64,000 bases of DNA, from positions 930,001 through 994,000 of the forward strand of contig NZ_CP095550.1 in NCBI RefSeq assembly GCF_023078335.1, given 5' to 3'. This document shows positions 28,838 to 39,378 of the stretch, piece after piece; position 1 is the first letter of the stretch; every line of letters begins with the position of its first letter. The DNA is from Metabacillus endolithicus (GTDB lineage: Bacteria; Bacillota; Bacilli; Bacillales; Bacillaceae). Below the pieces are notes generated by a model. It had not been told where the DNA came from. It was given only the letters and a program-made list of their open reading frames with translations, and did not search any database. The translations under genes and the position numbers were made by a program.

Positions 28838-30028
28838 TTAATCTATGAGTTTAAATATTTTTTCCATTTGCTTAGTTTGTTCTAAATTTTCATTATCCAA
28901 ATTTTGAGAAAACTTATTGCGTAAACTTTGATTTTTTATTAATACTTCTACTGAGTTATATATACTATTTTCGTCAATTTCAGTAATAAATCCTGTTTCT
29001 CCACTCTTTATCTGCTCATTTGCCCCATTTACTTTAGTTGTAACTATAGGTTTACTTAGACACCTGGCTTCAATAAGTGTTATACAGTATCCTTCATACC
29101 TAGATGGTTGGACATAAATATCACACTCTGCAATATATGGGTAGGGATTTGTTTTTGAACCAAGGAAGATGAAATGATCCTTCAACTTATAAATTTCAGT
29201 TAATTTCTCATAATCATTTCTAGCGTCTCCTTCTCCAATACAGTACCATTTAACGTTATATCCGTTGTCAATAAGTCTAGCTAGAACACGAATGGCGATA
29301 TCTTGCCCCTTTTCATTAGCAAGTCTACCAACTGTCAGAATCCTTAAACCATTATAATTTTCTTCAAATCCGCTCCCATTTTTTGACTGTAATCTAACTG
29401 TTTTTGGTGAAACAATATTATAAAACACTTCTGTCTTTTTATTTATTGAGGGGATCTTATTAATTAATTTATTTTTTGCCTCCTTTGACACAACAAAAAC
29501 CTTATCAAATTTTTGATAAGTCTTTTCTGCAAACTTTGGATTAAATCCTATTTTTGTAACATCAAAATGCACCCACTGTATTCTTTTATTTGCTCTTATC
29601 TTATTAGCAACAAAATAGCTTATAAATTCCATTGGACCTGCATAAGCTACAGCGATGTCATATTTTCCTTCAATTCCTTTGAAGTCCTTTAATATATACT
29701 TAAAGAAAATACTTCTATCTCTACAAACCTTTGATACAAAGTGAGTAAAAAGTATATTAAATCCCCTAATAAAGTTCCCAGCCTTCATCAACTGCAAAGC
29801 AGTTTTATTTGGTGGGTTATCAATTATATCCATAATTTTCTGATTTTCAAATAAATATTGAACCCTTATTTCATTTGGGATTGACTCCAAAAAACCACCA
29901 TATTTCTCTATCATTAAAATTGTAATTTCATAACTTTCTTTTGGAAATTCAGCAATCATATTTAGCAAAGCTTTTTCAGTTCCACCAACATTCATATTTA
30001 TAACCATGAATAATATCTTTTTCTTCAT
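28838..30028 (-). CDS. Family 4 glycosyltransferase
   Basis: 396 aa, GT-B fold. N-terminal KKKILFMVINMNVGGTEKALLNMI; C-terminal nucleotide-sugar site LRILTVGRLANEKGQDIAIRVL and VQPSRYEGYCITLIEARCL with the E..E type motif. Similar in plan to the enzymes at 30056-31244 and 32371-33561, giving three related copies in a row. Confidence 0.87.
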   Translation of the reverse strand: MKKKILFMVINMNVGGTEKALLNMIAEFPKESYEITILMIEKYGGFLESIPNEIRVQYLFENQKIMDIIDNPPNKTALQLMKAGNFIRGFNILFTHFVSKVCRDRSIFFKYILKDFKGIEGKYDIAVAYAGPMEFISYFVANKIRANKRIQWVHFDVTKIGFNPKFAEKTYQKFDKVFVVSKEAKNKLINKIPSINKKTEVFYNIVSPKTVRLQSKNGSGFEENYNGLRILTVGRLANEKGQDIAIRVLARLIDNGYNVKWYCIGEGDARNDYEKLTEIYKLKDHFIFLGSKTNPYPYIAECDIYVQPSRYEGYCITLIEARCLSKPIVTTKVNGANEQIKSGETGFITEIDENSIYNSVEVLIKNQSLRNKFSQNLDNENLEQTKQMEKIFKLID

Positions 30029-30055
30029 TTGTTTTACTCTCTTTCATTTGTGATA

Positions 30056-31244
30056 TTATTCTACTATTTCATAAAACTTTTCTAATTCTTCTATATTCCC
30101 TTTTTTTTCTAATTGTAAGTATTTAACAATGTTTTCTCTTAACTTATCATCATTTATTAATTTTTGAATGCCTTGACTAACATCCTCAGAATTTATATTA
30201 ACAACAATCCCGTTTTTGCCATCTATCATTTGATTATTAACTGCATCAAACCTAGTAGTGACTACTGGTATATTTAGCATTCGCGCCTCAGCAATTGCTA
30301 GTCCAAAACCTTCAAACCTGGATGTTTGTACATAAATGTCGGCATTTCTTATGTATGGGTATGGATTAGATTCAACTCCCAATAAGATAAAATCTTTTAC
30401 TAAATCATTTTCCTTTATATAACTTTCAATTTCCTCTTTTAATGGACCTTTCCCTAATGCATACCATCTAAAATTAATACCTTTTTCTCTTAGTTTTTTA
30501 CACGCCTCTAATGCAATGTCGTAACCTTTCCCTTCAGCTAATCTACCAATGGTCAATATTCTTATACCATCAAATTTGTCATCATATCCGTCTCCTAGAA
30601 TAGACATGTCATATATAAACTTAGGATTATTTATATCATAGATAACCTTTACCTTATCTGAATAATTAGGGAATGTTTCTAATAATATCTCTTTGGCTGA
30701 TGAAGACACTGCAACAATTTTGTTATAGCAATCATAAAATTTCTTTTGGAACTTCTTTTCTTTTTCATCTAATTTATAACTAGTGTTTACCCACGCAATT
30801 TTTTTTGCTTTTATCTTATCTGCAACATAAAAAGTGGGTATTCCTTGTGAATAACTAATAGCAACATCATAACTTTCAGGATTACTCTCAATAACATCTG
30901 AAACACTTTGCCAATAAATTCTTGCTTTCTGTACATTTTCGTCTTTGTATTTTTCTTTTCTAATCAAAAGTGAATATTTTATTCTGGAAGATAACATTCT
31001 AAAGTCTGCGTTCCTTACTGAATATAGCAAAGCTTCCTTAATATTTAGATTTGAAAATTTAGTGTATTGCAATGTTTTTAAAATGTTTACCTGTTTTGGA
31101 ACTAGTTTCTCTAGTAAGGTACCATGAGCAAAAAGCATTAGATCAACCGAGAATTTAGAATAATCAAGTAATGATAACAATGTAACTAAACTCTTTCTTC
31201 AGCACACTCTAAAGATTCTATAACAAATAATAGTTTTTTTTCAT
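30056..31244 (-). CDS. Family 4 glycosyltransferase, frameshifted N-terminus
   Basis: About 395 aa if reconstructed. The main frame gives IRILTIGRLAEGKGYDIALEAC and VQTSRFEGFGLAIAEARML. The N-terminus KLLFVIESLECAEERSLVTLLSLL is recovered only by correcting one base near 31190 and the 8-A run at 31234-31241 after the ATG at 31244. GT-B retaining enzyme, related to its two neighbours. Confidence 0.78.
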
Positions 31245-31316
31245 TAATATTTAACACCTACTAACTTTTTTAGCATTATTTGTTCATATTTCACTAATTC
31301 CTAAGCAAAATAATTC

Positions 31317-32369
31317 TTAGTCATTAGTCGTGAGATTTATTCGTTTTAGTCCTAAAGGTCCCTGAACTATCCTTAACTCTCTCAAAACCTTATTTACAAT
31401 TGGTGGAATCACATTTAAGTAGGGATGTATATGGAATAATACTAATTGTATTAATAATTGTTTATCACCTTTAACTGCCTTAGTTAAAACAGAATAGTTA
31501 TTATTAATATACTCTTTAATTTCCTGTCTATTTAAACCTCCTATGTCTTTATCTCTATTTATTAGTAATAAATTATAATTAATTAAACTAGCCTTTAGTA
31601 TTTCTTTATAAGAAAAGTCTGTTAAGCCTTCATAATGCTTTTCAATAAATTCATGCCTTTTTTTAACCCTTTAATAATATCTAAGTTTTTCACAGTATAT
31701 GTTGAGACTATACTGTCACTCCTTTGATAGTAATAATATAAAGGTTGGTTTAAAATAACATAGCTACTAACTCGATGCATTACTTCATGTTCCCCAGTAT
31801 ACATCTTCAAATAAAACTCCTTTTTTAAAAGGAATATTTTTAATGTAATTAGTTTTGTAAAGTTTACCCCAAGCAAAATTTTTAACTTTTTCATTTATTA
31901 ATAACTCGTACATTAGAGAAGAATTATTCAAAAGAAACGGAGGATCATCCTTTGAGAAATAACGATCATCAAATAGTATGTAATCCTCATATGCGTAATA
32001 AAAAGCAACTTGAACAATATCCGCATTATAGTGAATACTATTTTTGACCAGTTCCTCAATCATGTTGATTTCTAACCAATCATCGCTATCAACAAATAAT
32101 GTAAATTCACCCGTTACATACTTCATACCATGATTTCTAGCGTCAGATAAACCTCCATTTTGTTTGTGAATAACCTTTATCCGACAATCCAATTTCGAGT
32201 AGTATTCTATAATTTGTCCGCAATTATCTGGAGATCCATCATTCACCAATATAATTTCAATATTTTCATATGTTTGGTTTAATATACTATCTATACATTT
32301 ATGAATATATTTCTCTACATTATATATAGGAACAACTACACTTACTTTATGCAAAAACATTGCCCCCAT
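31317..32369 (-). CDS. Family 2 glycosyltransferase, frameshifted
   Basis: About 347 aa if joined. N-terminal VSVVVPIYNVEKYIHKC, LVNDGSPDNCG, GGLSDARNHG and LFVDSDDWLE; the middle piece starts EHEVMHRVSSYVIL; the last ends LKRINLTTND. Frame breaks lie in GGGG near 31785-31790 and in the A run near 31665. An ATG at 32360 with AGGA upstream is the likelier start. Confidence 0.78.
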
Positions 32370-32370
32370 C

Positions 32371-33561
32371 CTAGATTACTTTATATAATTTATTAAGTTC
32401 GCTGATATTTTGGTAGTTACTCTTTTCACAATTACTCACTAACTTATTTCTTAGAATTGAATCTTGATATAATTTTTCAATACCGTCTGCTATTCCCTCA
32501 ACTGATAACTCAGTAATATATCCATCAATTCCATCTTTCAGCTGACTTTTTGCTGTGGTATAATTTGTAATCATTACTGGCTTCGTAAGAATCTGTGCTT
32601 CACTCACAGTTACTGCCTTGCCTTCATATCTTGAAGGTTGGACATATAAATCAGCTTGTTTTATATATGGATATGGGTTGTTTTTTTTACCAAGTAGAAT
32701 AAAGCTATCATTAAGGTTGGAGTCTGTAATTAACTCTCTTATCATTCTTTCCTCTCCCCCATATCCTACTACATACCAAGCTATATTTTTATACCCTTTT
32801 TCTTTTAGAATTTTCAAGGCCTTAACTGCATTATCTATCCCTTTTGCATGAGAAAGTCTGGCAACTGTCACTATTTTAAATCTATCATCCTGAATAATCA
32901 GATTACTAATTTCTTCGTTTGCCATTTCTTTTATAAACTCTGGAGAAGTTATATTCTCTACAACTATTACTCTATCTTCTAAATCCTCGTATTTCTTTAA
33001 AAATGAAGTTTTACAAGCTTCAGATACAGCTATTATGTAATTAAATTTACGCCACATTTTTAAATCCATTTGAATGTCTGTTTCTACTGTTGAAAAATCT
33101 GTATGTATCCAAGCAATTTTCTTTTTTGCCTGAACTTTTTCTGCAACAAAATAATGTGGCCATAAATAACTAATAGCTACATCGTACTCAGTTTTTAGTT
33201 TAGGTAAAAAAGGTAATGCGTACTCCCACATTAGCTGCATCTGATAATATCCTGGTTCATCTATTGATTTTATTCTTCCTAATAGGTCAGCATTAAATTT
33301 TGAGATCATTCGCGATAACCCAATTGCAAATTGTTTTTCTCTAAATAATTCAGTAATTGATTTTCTAAAAGTAGAATATTGTGAAATTTCCTTTAATAAA
33401 GTTACTTTTTTTGTAATTAAATTCATAAAATCTCCTTGATGCCGATATAACATAAGATCAACTTTATAATTCTGATAATCGAAATTTTCTAACATGCTTA
33501 TAAGACTTCTTTCCACTCCACCAACTTCCATATCAAAAGAAGCTATTAATACATTTTTCAT
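32371..33561 (-). CDS. Family 4 glycosyltransferase
   Basis: 396 aa from MKNVLIASFDMEVGGVERSLISML; AGGTGA precedes this ATG, 9 bases inside the longest frame. FKIVTVARLSHAKGIDNAVKAL and VQPSRYEGKAVTVSEAQIL form the GT-B donor site. Downstream of epsN, in the part of the locus that differs from B. subtilis eps. Confidence 0.87.
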   Translation of the reverse strand: MKNVLIASFDMEVGGVERSLISMLENFDYQNYKVDLMLYRHQGDFMNLITKKVTLLKEISQYSTFRKSITELFREKQFAIGLSRMISKFNADLLGRIKSIDEPGYYQMQLMWEYALPFLPKLKTEYDVAISYLWPHYFVAEKVQAKKKIAWIHTDFSTVETDIQMDLKMWRKFNYIIAVSEACKTSFLKKYEDLEDRVIVVENITSPEFIKEMANEEISNLIIQDDRFKIVTVARLSHAKGIDNAVKALKILKEKGYKNIAWYVVGYGGEERMIRELITDSNLNDSFILLGKKNNPYPYIKQADLYVQPSRYEGKAVTVSEAQILTKPVMITNYTTAKSQLKDGIDGYITELSVEGIADGIEKLYQDSILRNKLVSNCEKSNYQNISELNKLYKVI

Positions 33562-33589
33562 TAATATCACCTAGGTTTTATTATTTTAG

Positions 33590-34762
33590 TCAAACCTTAA
33601 CTTTTAAACTATCTTTTAAACAATTTATAATTCTCATTTGTTCATTTTCAGTGATATTTGACCCCGAAGGAAGACAAATGCCTGTTTTAAATAATTGCTC
33701 TGATACACTCTCATTTTCTTGATGAGAATAATATTTAGTCTCTTTGAAAATACGTTGTAAATGCAAAGGTTTCCAAACATGTCTTGCTTCAATGTTTTCC
33801 TTTCCCAAAATATTTAATAGAGATGTTACAGAAATTCCTGTTTCTATTTCATTTAAGGTTAAAGCTGTAAGCCATCGATTTGATCGAGTATCTTCTAATT
33901 CAGGCATAAATTTTATACCGGGAATATATGCGAGTTCTTGAAAATACTTATTAAATATTAACCTTCTTTTTAATACTCTTTCATCTAATACCTCTAATTG
34001 CCCACGTCCAACTCCTGCTAATATGTTACTCATTCGATAGTTAAATCCGATTTCACTATGTTCATAATGAGGAGCAGGATCTTTTGCTTGAGTGGCTAAA
34101 AAACGTGCTTTATTAATAAGTTCCTTATGATTAGAAATTAACATTCCCCCTCCGGATGTTGTAATAATTTTATTTCCATTAAATGAAAAAATACCAAACT
34201 CCCCAAAAGAACCACTAGCTTTACCCTTAAAAGTAGAGCCAAGTGATTCAGCAGCATCTTCAATAATAGGTACCTCATAGAATTTACACACTTTTGTAAT
34301 TTCATCCATTTTTGCACTTTGTCCATAGAGGTTAACAACAATTACAGCTTTAGGAAGCTTCCCTTCTATTGAAGCTTCTTTTAGAGCTAATTCAAGTGCT
34401 TGAGGTGACATATTCCACGTCTCAGGCTCTGAATCTATAAAAACAGGTTCTGCACTTTGATAAATTATTGGGTTAGCACTTGCTATAAACGTTAGACTGG
34501 AACAAAAAACTTTATCGCCTTTTTTCACATCTAATAAAGAAAGAGCCAAATGAATTGCTGCGGTACCAGAACTTACTGCAACAGCTTCACTGACTCCAAC
34601 ATAATTTGCTATTTCTTTTTCAAATAAATCAACATTTGGCCCCAATGGTGCGATCCAATTTGATTCAAATGCTTCATTAACATATTTCAATTCGTTTCCA
34701 CTCATATGAGGCGAGGATAGAAAAATTCTTTTTTTAGAAGTTGTATTAATCAATCTATACAC
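33590..34762 (-). CDS. epsN: EpsN-like sugar aminotransferase
   Basis: About 387-390 aa, DegT/DnrJ/EryC1 family, PLP-dependent. IFLSSPHMSGNELKYVNEAFESNWIAPLGPNV, VSSGTAAIHLALSLL and FSFNGNKIITTSGGGML (Schiff-base Lys in NGNK) are almost the same as in B. subtilis EpsN. It makes the 4-amino sugar of a bacillosamine-type residue with EpsC, EpsM and EpsL. AGGTG favours a TTG start at 34753. Confidence 0.93.
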   Translation of the reverse strand: MYRLINTTSKKRIFLSSPHMSGNELKYVNEAFESNWIAPLGPNVDLFEKEIANYVGVSEAVAVSSGTAAIHLALSLLDVKKGDKVFCSSLTFIASANPIIYQSAEPVFIDSEPETWNMSPQALELALKEASIEGKLPKAVIVVNLYGQSAKMDEITKVCKFYEVPIIEDAAESLGSTFKGKASGSFGEFGIFSFNGNKIITTSGGGMLISNHKELINKARFLATQAKDPAPHYEHSEIGFNYRMSNILAGVGRGQLEVLDERVLKRRLIFNKYFQELAYIPGIKFMPELEDTRSNRWLTALTLNEIETGISVTSLLNILGKENIEARHVWKPLHLQRIFKETKYYSHQENESVSEQLFKTGICLPSGSNITENEQMRIINCLKDSLKVKV

Positions 34763-35405
34763 CTACTTTCTTAACAGTATTGCTACTAATAATTTTTGCA
34801 GGAACTCCTACTGCAATACAGTTTGCCGGAATATTCTTGGTTACTGTTGCACCAGCACCAATTATTGTGGATTCACCTACTTGAATACCTGGAATAATGG
34901 TTGTACCTGCACCAATATGAACTCCTTTATCTATTTTTACATTCCCCGTCAATGTTGCATTAGGAGAAACATGAACAAAATCACCAATTCTATTATCATG
35001 TTCAATAATAGATCCAGAATTTATTATAGAATGGTGACCAATATAAGCATCTGAATTAATAATCGTATTAGCCATAATGACAGTACCCTTACCAATCTTA
35101 ACATTAGGACTTATTATAGCTGACTGATGAATTAATGTTGCAAATAACTCCAAGGGAAGCTCTAGATATTCAAAAATTTCTTTTCTCTTCTTATTGTTTC
35201 CTATACCAATAACAAAATTAATTTTCTTATTATATTCTATTGCTTTAAATGCTGCAGAAATTGGTCCTCTTATTCCTTTATTGGTTATTGAAAAATCCTC
35301 ATACTTATCATCTAAATATCCTATTATTTCATGTTCGTTAGATAACGATATTATGTCATTTATTACTTTACTGTGCCCACCCTGACCAATAATGACAATC
35401 TTCAT
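34755..35405 (-). CDS. epsM: EpsM-like sugar O/N-acetyltransferase
   Basis: 216 aa. N-terminal Rossmann-like KIVIIGQGGHSKVINDII and a C-terminal left-handed beta-helix of hexapeptide repeats (IGKGTVIMANTIINSDAYIGHHSIINSG, HIGAGTTIIPGIQVGESTIIGAGATV), with the active-site-type His in IEHDNRIG. PglD/EpsM family, which acetylates UDP-4-amino sugars. It overlaps epsL by 4 bp and abuts epsN. Confidence 0.92.
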   Translation of the reverse strand: MKIVIIGQGGHSKVINDIISLSNEHEIIGYLDDKYEDFSITNKGIRGPISAAFKAIEYNKKINFVIGIGNNKKRKEIFEYLELPLELFATLIHQSAIISPNVKIGKGTVIMANTIINSDAYIGHHSIINSGSIIEHDNRIGDFVHVSPNATLTGNVKIDKGVHIGAGTTIIPGIQVGESTIIGAGATVTKNIPANCIAVGVPAKIISSNTVKKVGV

Positions 35406-36028
35406 CCATGTCCCTCTTTTATAGTAGTCTCTGAACCTCTAAACTTTTCCATAGTAACGTTTCCTGGTTGATTAATCCCTTCTGTTTTAAATACTTTTAT
35501 AACTGTAAGAAATAAGATTTTTAAATCTAAGAAAAACGATTGATGTTCAACATACCAAACATCTAATTCAAATTTATCCTCCCATGAAATAGCGTTTCGA
35601 CCATTAATCTGGGCCCAACCAGTAATCCCTGGCTTAACTTTATGCCTTTTTAACTGCTCTTCTGTATATAGTGGTAAATATTCCATTAGCAAAGGTCTTG
35701 GACCAACTATACTTATATCTCCCTTGAAAACATTAATCAGTTGAGGAAATTCATCTACACTATATTTCCTTAATAACTTCCCAAGAGTGGTTAACCTATC
35801 AAAGTCAGGTAATAATTCACCATTTTTATCCTTTTTATTAGTCATGGATCGAAACTTATAAAGAAAAAAGGGCCTTCCATATAACCCAGATCTTTTTTGA
35901 ATAAAAATTATAGGAGAGCCTAAAAAACACTTTATTACTAGTGCAATTATTAACATGAAAGGTAAAAAGATAAAAAATAACAAAGAAGCAACTATAACAT
36001 CACAACATCGCTTTATAATAAATAACAC
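35402..36028 (-). CDS. epsL: EpsL-like undecaprenyl-phosphate sugar phosphotransferase
   Basis: 208 aa. One N-terminal hairpin helix (VIVASLLFFIFLPFMLIIALVI) then the catalytic domain KFRSMTNKKDKNGELLPD, VDEFPQLINVFKGDISIVGPRPLL and KPGITGWAQINGRNAISWEDKFELDVWYV. This is the initiating enzyme that loads the first sugar phosphate on the lipid carrier. The L-M-N order is as in B. subtilis. Confidence 0.94.
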   Translation of the reverse strand: MLFIIKRCCDVIVASLLFFIFLPFMLIIALVIKCFLGSPIIFIQKRSGLYGRPFFLYKFRSMTNKKDKNGELLPDFDRLTTLGKLLRKYSVDEFPQLINVFKGDISIVGPRPLLMEYLPLYTEEQLKRHKVKPGITGWAQINGRNAISWEDKFELDVWYVEHQSFFLDLKILFLTVIKVFKTEGINQPGNVTMEKFRGSETTIKEGHG

Positions 36029-36055
36029 CTCTATTTTTTAATATTTAGAACTAAT

Positions 36056-36187
36056 TTATTTCTCACGTGATAAAAAATATTCTTTAATCTTTTCAATCAT
36101 TTCTATGACCTCCATATTTTGAACTTCTTCACCTTTTAAATAACTTTCTATTAGTATCTCCTTTAATTCTTTTTGTGTAAGGTTCAT
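36056..36187 (-). CDS. Small SinR-box-associated protein, unknown
   Basis: 43 aa, MNLTQKELKEILIESYLKGE..., charged and helical, with no membrane segment. AAGGAGG ahead of the ATG at 36187 is a near-perfect ribosome site, better than many neighbours have. A SinR-like site ends 25 bp before the ATG. It sits between an EpsF-like gene and epsL. Could be a small regulator or adaptor; function unknown. Confidence 0.65.
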   Translation of the reverse strand: MNLTQKELKEILIESYLKGEEVQNMEVIEMIEKIKEYFLSREK

Positions 36188-36211
36188 AAATATCCTCCTT
36201 CCATCAAAACT

Positions 36212-36227
36212 TTTCTTAATAAAGAAC
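36212..36227 (-). promoter_or_regulatory. SinR-like site inside the eps locus
   Basis: TTTCTTAATAAAGAAC, 14/16. It lies in the 50-bp gap between the EpsF-like gene and the 43-aa gene, suggesting an internal SinR-repressed promoter for the small gene and epsLMN. Confidence 0.55.
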
Positions 36228-36237
36228 GCTGAGGCAA

Positions 36238-37367
36238 CTAAATTTCTCCATACAGAGATAGCCATTCTGGGATAATATCAATAATATTATAGCCATTACC
36301 GACTATATGTCGCATTATTTCCTCTTGGTCCTGTCTTTCAAACTCAAACGTGTTGGAAATTTCTTGAATCCATTCCTCTACATTTCTATTCAGAGCTAAG
36401 TATTTAATTATGCCTAAACCCATATCTGTTTTAGTTGTCACATTATTAGAAGCAATACAGGGTGTTCCTAAGCTTTGTGCCTCGATAGTAACAATACCAA
36501 ATCCCTCAAATATTGAGGGAAATAATAGTACATCAAATGCCTGCATTAGCCTAGCAATATCGTTTCTAACACCAAGGAATCTAACATGATTTTCTAGTTT
36601 GTAACGTTTTGCCTCTGTTTCTATTTCCTTTTTTAATGGTCCCTCACCTACAAAGACTACATATATATCAGTCCTTGAATTGATTATTTCCTTTAATATA
36701 TTTAGTATAAATTGTTGGTTCTTTGATTTAGAAAATGTTCCTACATGGCCTAATATTTTGGAGCTATTGGGTATATTTAACTCAAAGCCCTCACACTTTG
36801 ATAACAATCGGGTATTATTTGAAAATTTTTGATGTCAATTCCATTTTTAAAAATACGAATATTTCTCTTTTGATTACCAAAAAGAAATTGCCCAGATTCA
36901 ACACTACATGCACAAAATTCATTAGAATTGTATCGAATTAATGCTCGTAACATACTTAATTTAATTTTTGCCTTGTAACTGTTTCCGAATCCCCAATTAT
37001 TACTATGAGAATGAGAAATTCTCTTCTTAATACCAGTAAGGTTAGCTGCTAATACAGGAAACCCACATTGATAATCCGTGTGAGCATGAAGAGCAACATA
37101 ATCATTTTCTTTCAAAATATTAGTAATTTCTCTTAGATATCTTATTGGGCCAACTTTTCCTAAACTCGGTATTCTAAAAATAGTCCCTCCTAAAGATTCT
37201 ATTTCTTTGTCATAATGACATACTTCCTCTCTATGAGTAATAAAGTCAAACTGTATTTTATTCTTATCTACATTTCTATAAATATTCATGATAAGAGTTT
37301 CTACTCCACCTCTGTTCATAGCACTAACTACATGTAAAACTTTTTTTGGATGGTTTAAAACATTCAT
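36238..37367 (-). CDS. EpsF-like family 4 glycosyltransferase, frameshifted
   Basis: About 376 aa if joined. KKVLHVVSAMNRGGVETLIMNIYRNVDKNKIQFDFIT is the EpsF signature; the second part has ILGHVGTFSKSKNQQFILNIL and LLFPSIFEGFGIVTIEAQSLG. The frame breaks in CAAAAATTTT near 36823-36827; one more A restores DIKKFSNNTRLLS. Paralog of 39366-40484. Confidence 0.83.
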
Positions 37368-37385
37368 TTTATTTCCTCTCTTGGT

Positions 37386-38463
37386 TTATAATTGTAAAAA
37401 TTCACTATTGTAATCAAGATTTAATGATATAACTTGTTCATAATAAAAATACATAACATAACATACTAACAGGCCATAATAAACAAACCTTCTATTATTC
37501 TCTTTAAATAAGTAAATAATATACGAAATTAAAATTAAATTATATAGACTAAAATAGATGTTAAATCTTGCAAAAATCCAATTTTGAGTTGCAATAATCA
37601 TAAACAGTAAGCCAATTATTGACATATTTACAATGATGTCACTTTTCGGCCATATTGATCTTAATTTATGCCTACCAAAATATGCAACTAAGATAGGGAT
37701 AGAATCCACCAAAACCCTCATTATGTTAGCTCCACCCTCCGCAAAGTTTTTATAGCCTCCATATTGGGTATCTTCGATAGCTGTGAATAAAATTTGCGAA
37801 AATTGATTAAAGCCTAAAACGATACAAATTGAAACAAACAATAATAAGTATGTTACCTTTGTCCACGCTTCCCTTCGAACAATAAAATAAATAGGTATAA
37901 GAATTAGAGCACTTTCATGGAACGTTGAAGAAAATAAGACTAAGAAGAAATAATGTTTAAACTTTCCTTCTACTAAATATTTTGTTGCCCAAAAGATAAT
38001 AGAAGCTGCTAAATACTGTCGAATTCCGTTCATTGATACTACAAACATTCCAGAAGCAATAAATACGAAGATGCTTAATTCAATCATTTTAGTATACTTA
38101 TATAAAGTAAGAACAATTAACAGGTTTGTAACCAATGCTGTAACTAATAATAATAATTGTGGATCATCAGTTACATTCTTAAGTAACATTTGTAAGATAG
38201 CGAAACCTGGATCTTTTTTTTCCATTACATTGTTCCAAGTAAAACTTTGTGTCTCATATTCATGCATATAAAAATACGTATCACCTATATTATTTCGGAT
38301 GCCCGGATACTAATACTAAACTACATAAAACTAAGAATATCAGTAGTTTATTTGGCTTAGAGTGCTGTGAAGTCCCTCCTGGGCCCACATTAAAAAGAGC
38401 AATATATCTTGATAGAAAGGAAAAGATAAACACAATAAAAAGTAAAGCCCAGAGTACATTCAT
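37386..38463 (-). CDS. epsG: EpsG-like polysaccharide polymerase, frameshifted
   Basis: About 358 aa when joined, polytopic. N-terminus MNVLWALLFIVFIFSFLSRYIAL, then after an extra base near 38298-38302 ...VSGIRNNIGDTYFYMHEYETQSFTWNNV, the EpsG-family motif, followed by about eight membrane helices. Wzy-like proteins join repeat units outside the membrane. Between two glycosyltransferase genes as in B. subtilis (F-G-H). Confidence 0.85.
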
Positions 38464-38466
38464 TTT

Positions 38467-39378
38467 TTATCCTTTCAACCTATTACTTTGCATATTTGTT
38501 TTAGACATAATAAAAAAATATAATAGAAGACCAAAGGGTAGTGCCATAAGAGTTAACAATTTTTCAGGTGATTCTTTCATGAAATTTCCATTCTTAGACA
38601 GAATACTACTAGACACATAGTGTATTGCCTGCCTAAATTTAAATTTCAGATCTACAAAAGATAGTTTCATTAATTCTTTACGATAGAAAGCAAATCCATT
38701 TGGGTTATTTCTATATTGTTTTAGCATATTTAATGAAGATCCATCAGGCAAATATTCAACTATACATAGTACCTCGTTCATTAAGAGCATTGGATATACT
38801 TCATCTAATTTATGGTACTTATATGCCAAGCCAACGTATTTCTCATTTTCAAATATTGGATAGGGATATTTTCTTGTTAGTTCCGTTCTTAAAACTAGTT
38901 TTTTATCTCCTTTTACTTGATGCTTATTATATAGATTAAATAACGTAGATTTCTCTAAATGTTCAGGTAATCGTGTACCAATAACCTTACCATTCCTAAA
39001 TGAATCTAAACCAATAATACCACTCACTTGTTCGCTCCCGTATTTATCCCAAAAATGAAGTATTTTTTCAACTCCATCCACTGGCATATAATCATCAGAA
39101 TCGATACATATATTCAATTCAGTTTGTATATTTTCATAAGCAGTGTTATGGGCACCATGCATTCCTTGATTTTCTTGCTTTATATATTGGATTTGAACTA
39201 AATTTTCCTTTATCCATTTTTCAACTATTTCCCTTGTATTATCACTTGAACCGTCATCGATAATCATCCATAAGAAATCTTTATTTGTTTGCTTAACCAA
39301 GCTTTCATAACAGATATCTAAGCAATAAGCTCTATTATAGGTAGGAGTAAATATCGTTAGTCTCTTCAAGGATTCCAA
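38467..39378 (-). CDS. Family 2 glycosyltransferase
   Basis: 303 aa. LTIFTPTYNRAYCLDICYESL, MIIDDGSSDNTREIV, GMHGAHNTAYENIQTELNICIDSDDYM are GT-A motifs. The C-terminus has a hydrophobic helix (LMALPFGLLLYFFI) that may anchor it. It overlaps the upstream glycosyltransferase and is 3 bp before epsG. Not close to EpsE. Confidence 0.84.
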   Translation of the reverse strand: MESLKRLTIFTPTYNRAYCLDICYESLVKQTNKDFLWMIIDDGSSDNTREIVEKWIKENLVQIQYIKQENQGMHGAHNTAYENIQTELNICIDSDDYMPVDGVEKILHFWDKYGSEQVSGIIGLDSFRNGKVIGTRLPEHLEKSTLFNLYNKHQVKGDKKLVLRTELTRKYPYPIFENEKYVGLAYKYHKLDEVYPMLLMNEVLCIVEYLPDGSSLNMLKQYRNNPNGFAFYRKELMKLSFVDLKFKFRQAIHYVSSSILSKNGNFMKESPEKLLTLMALPFGLLLYFFIMSKTNMQSNRLKG

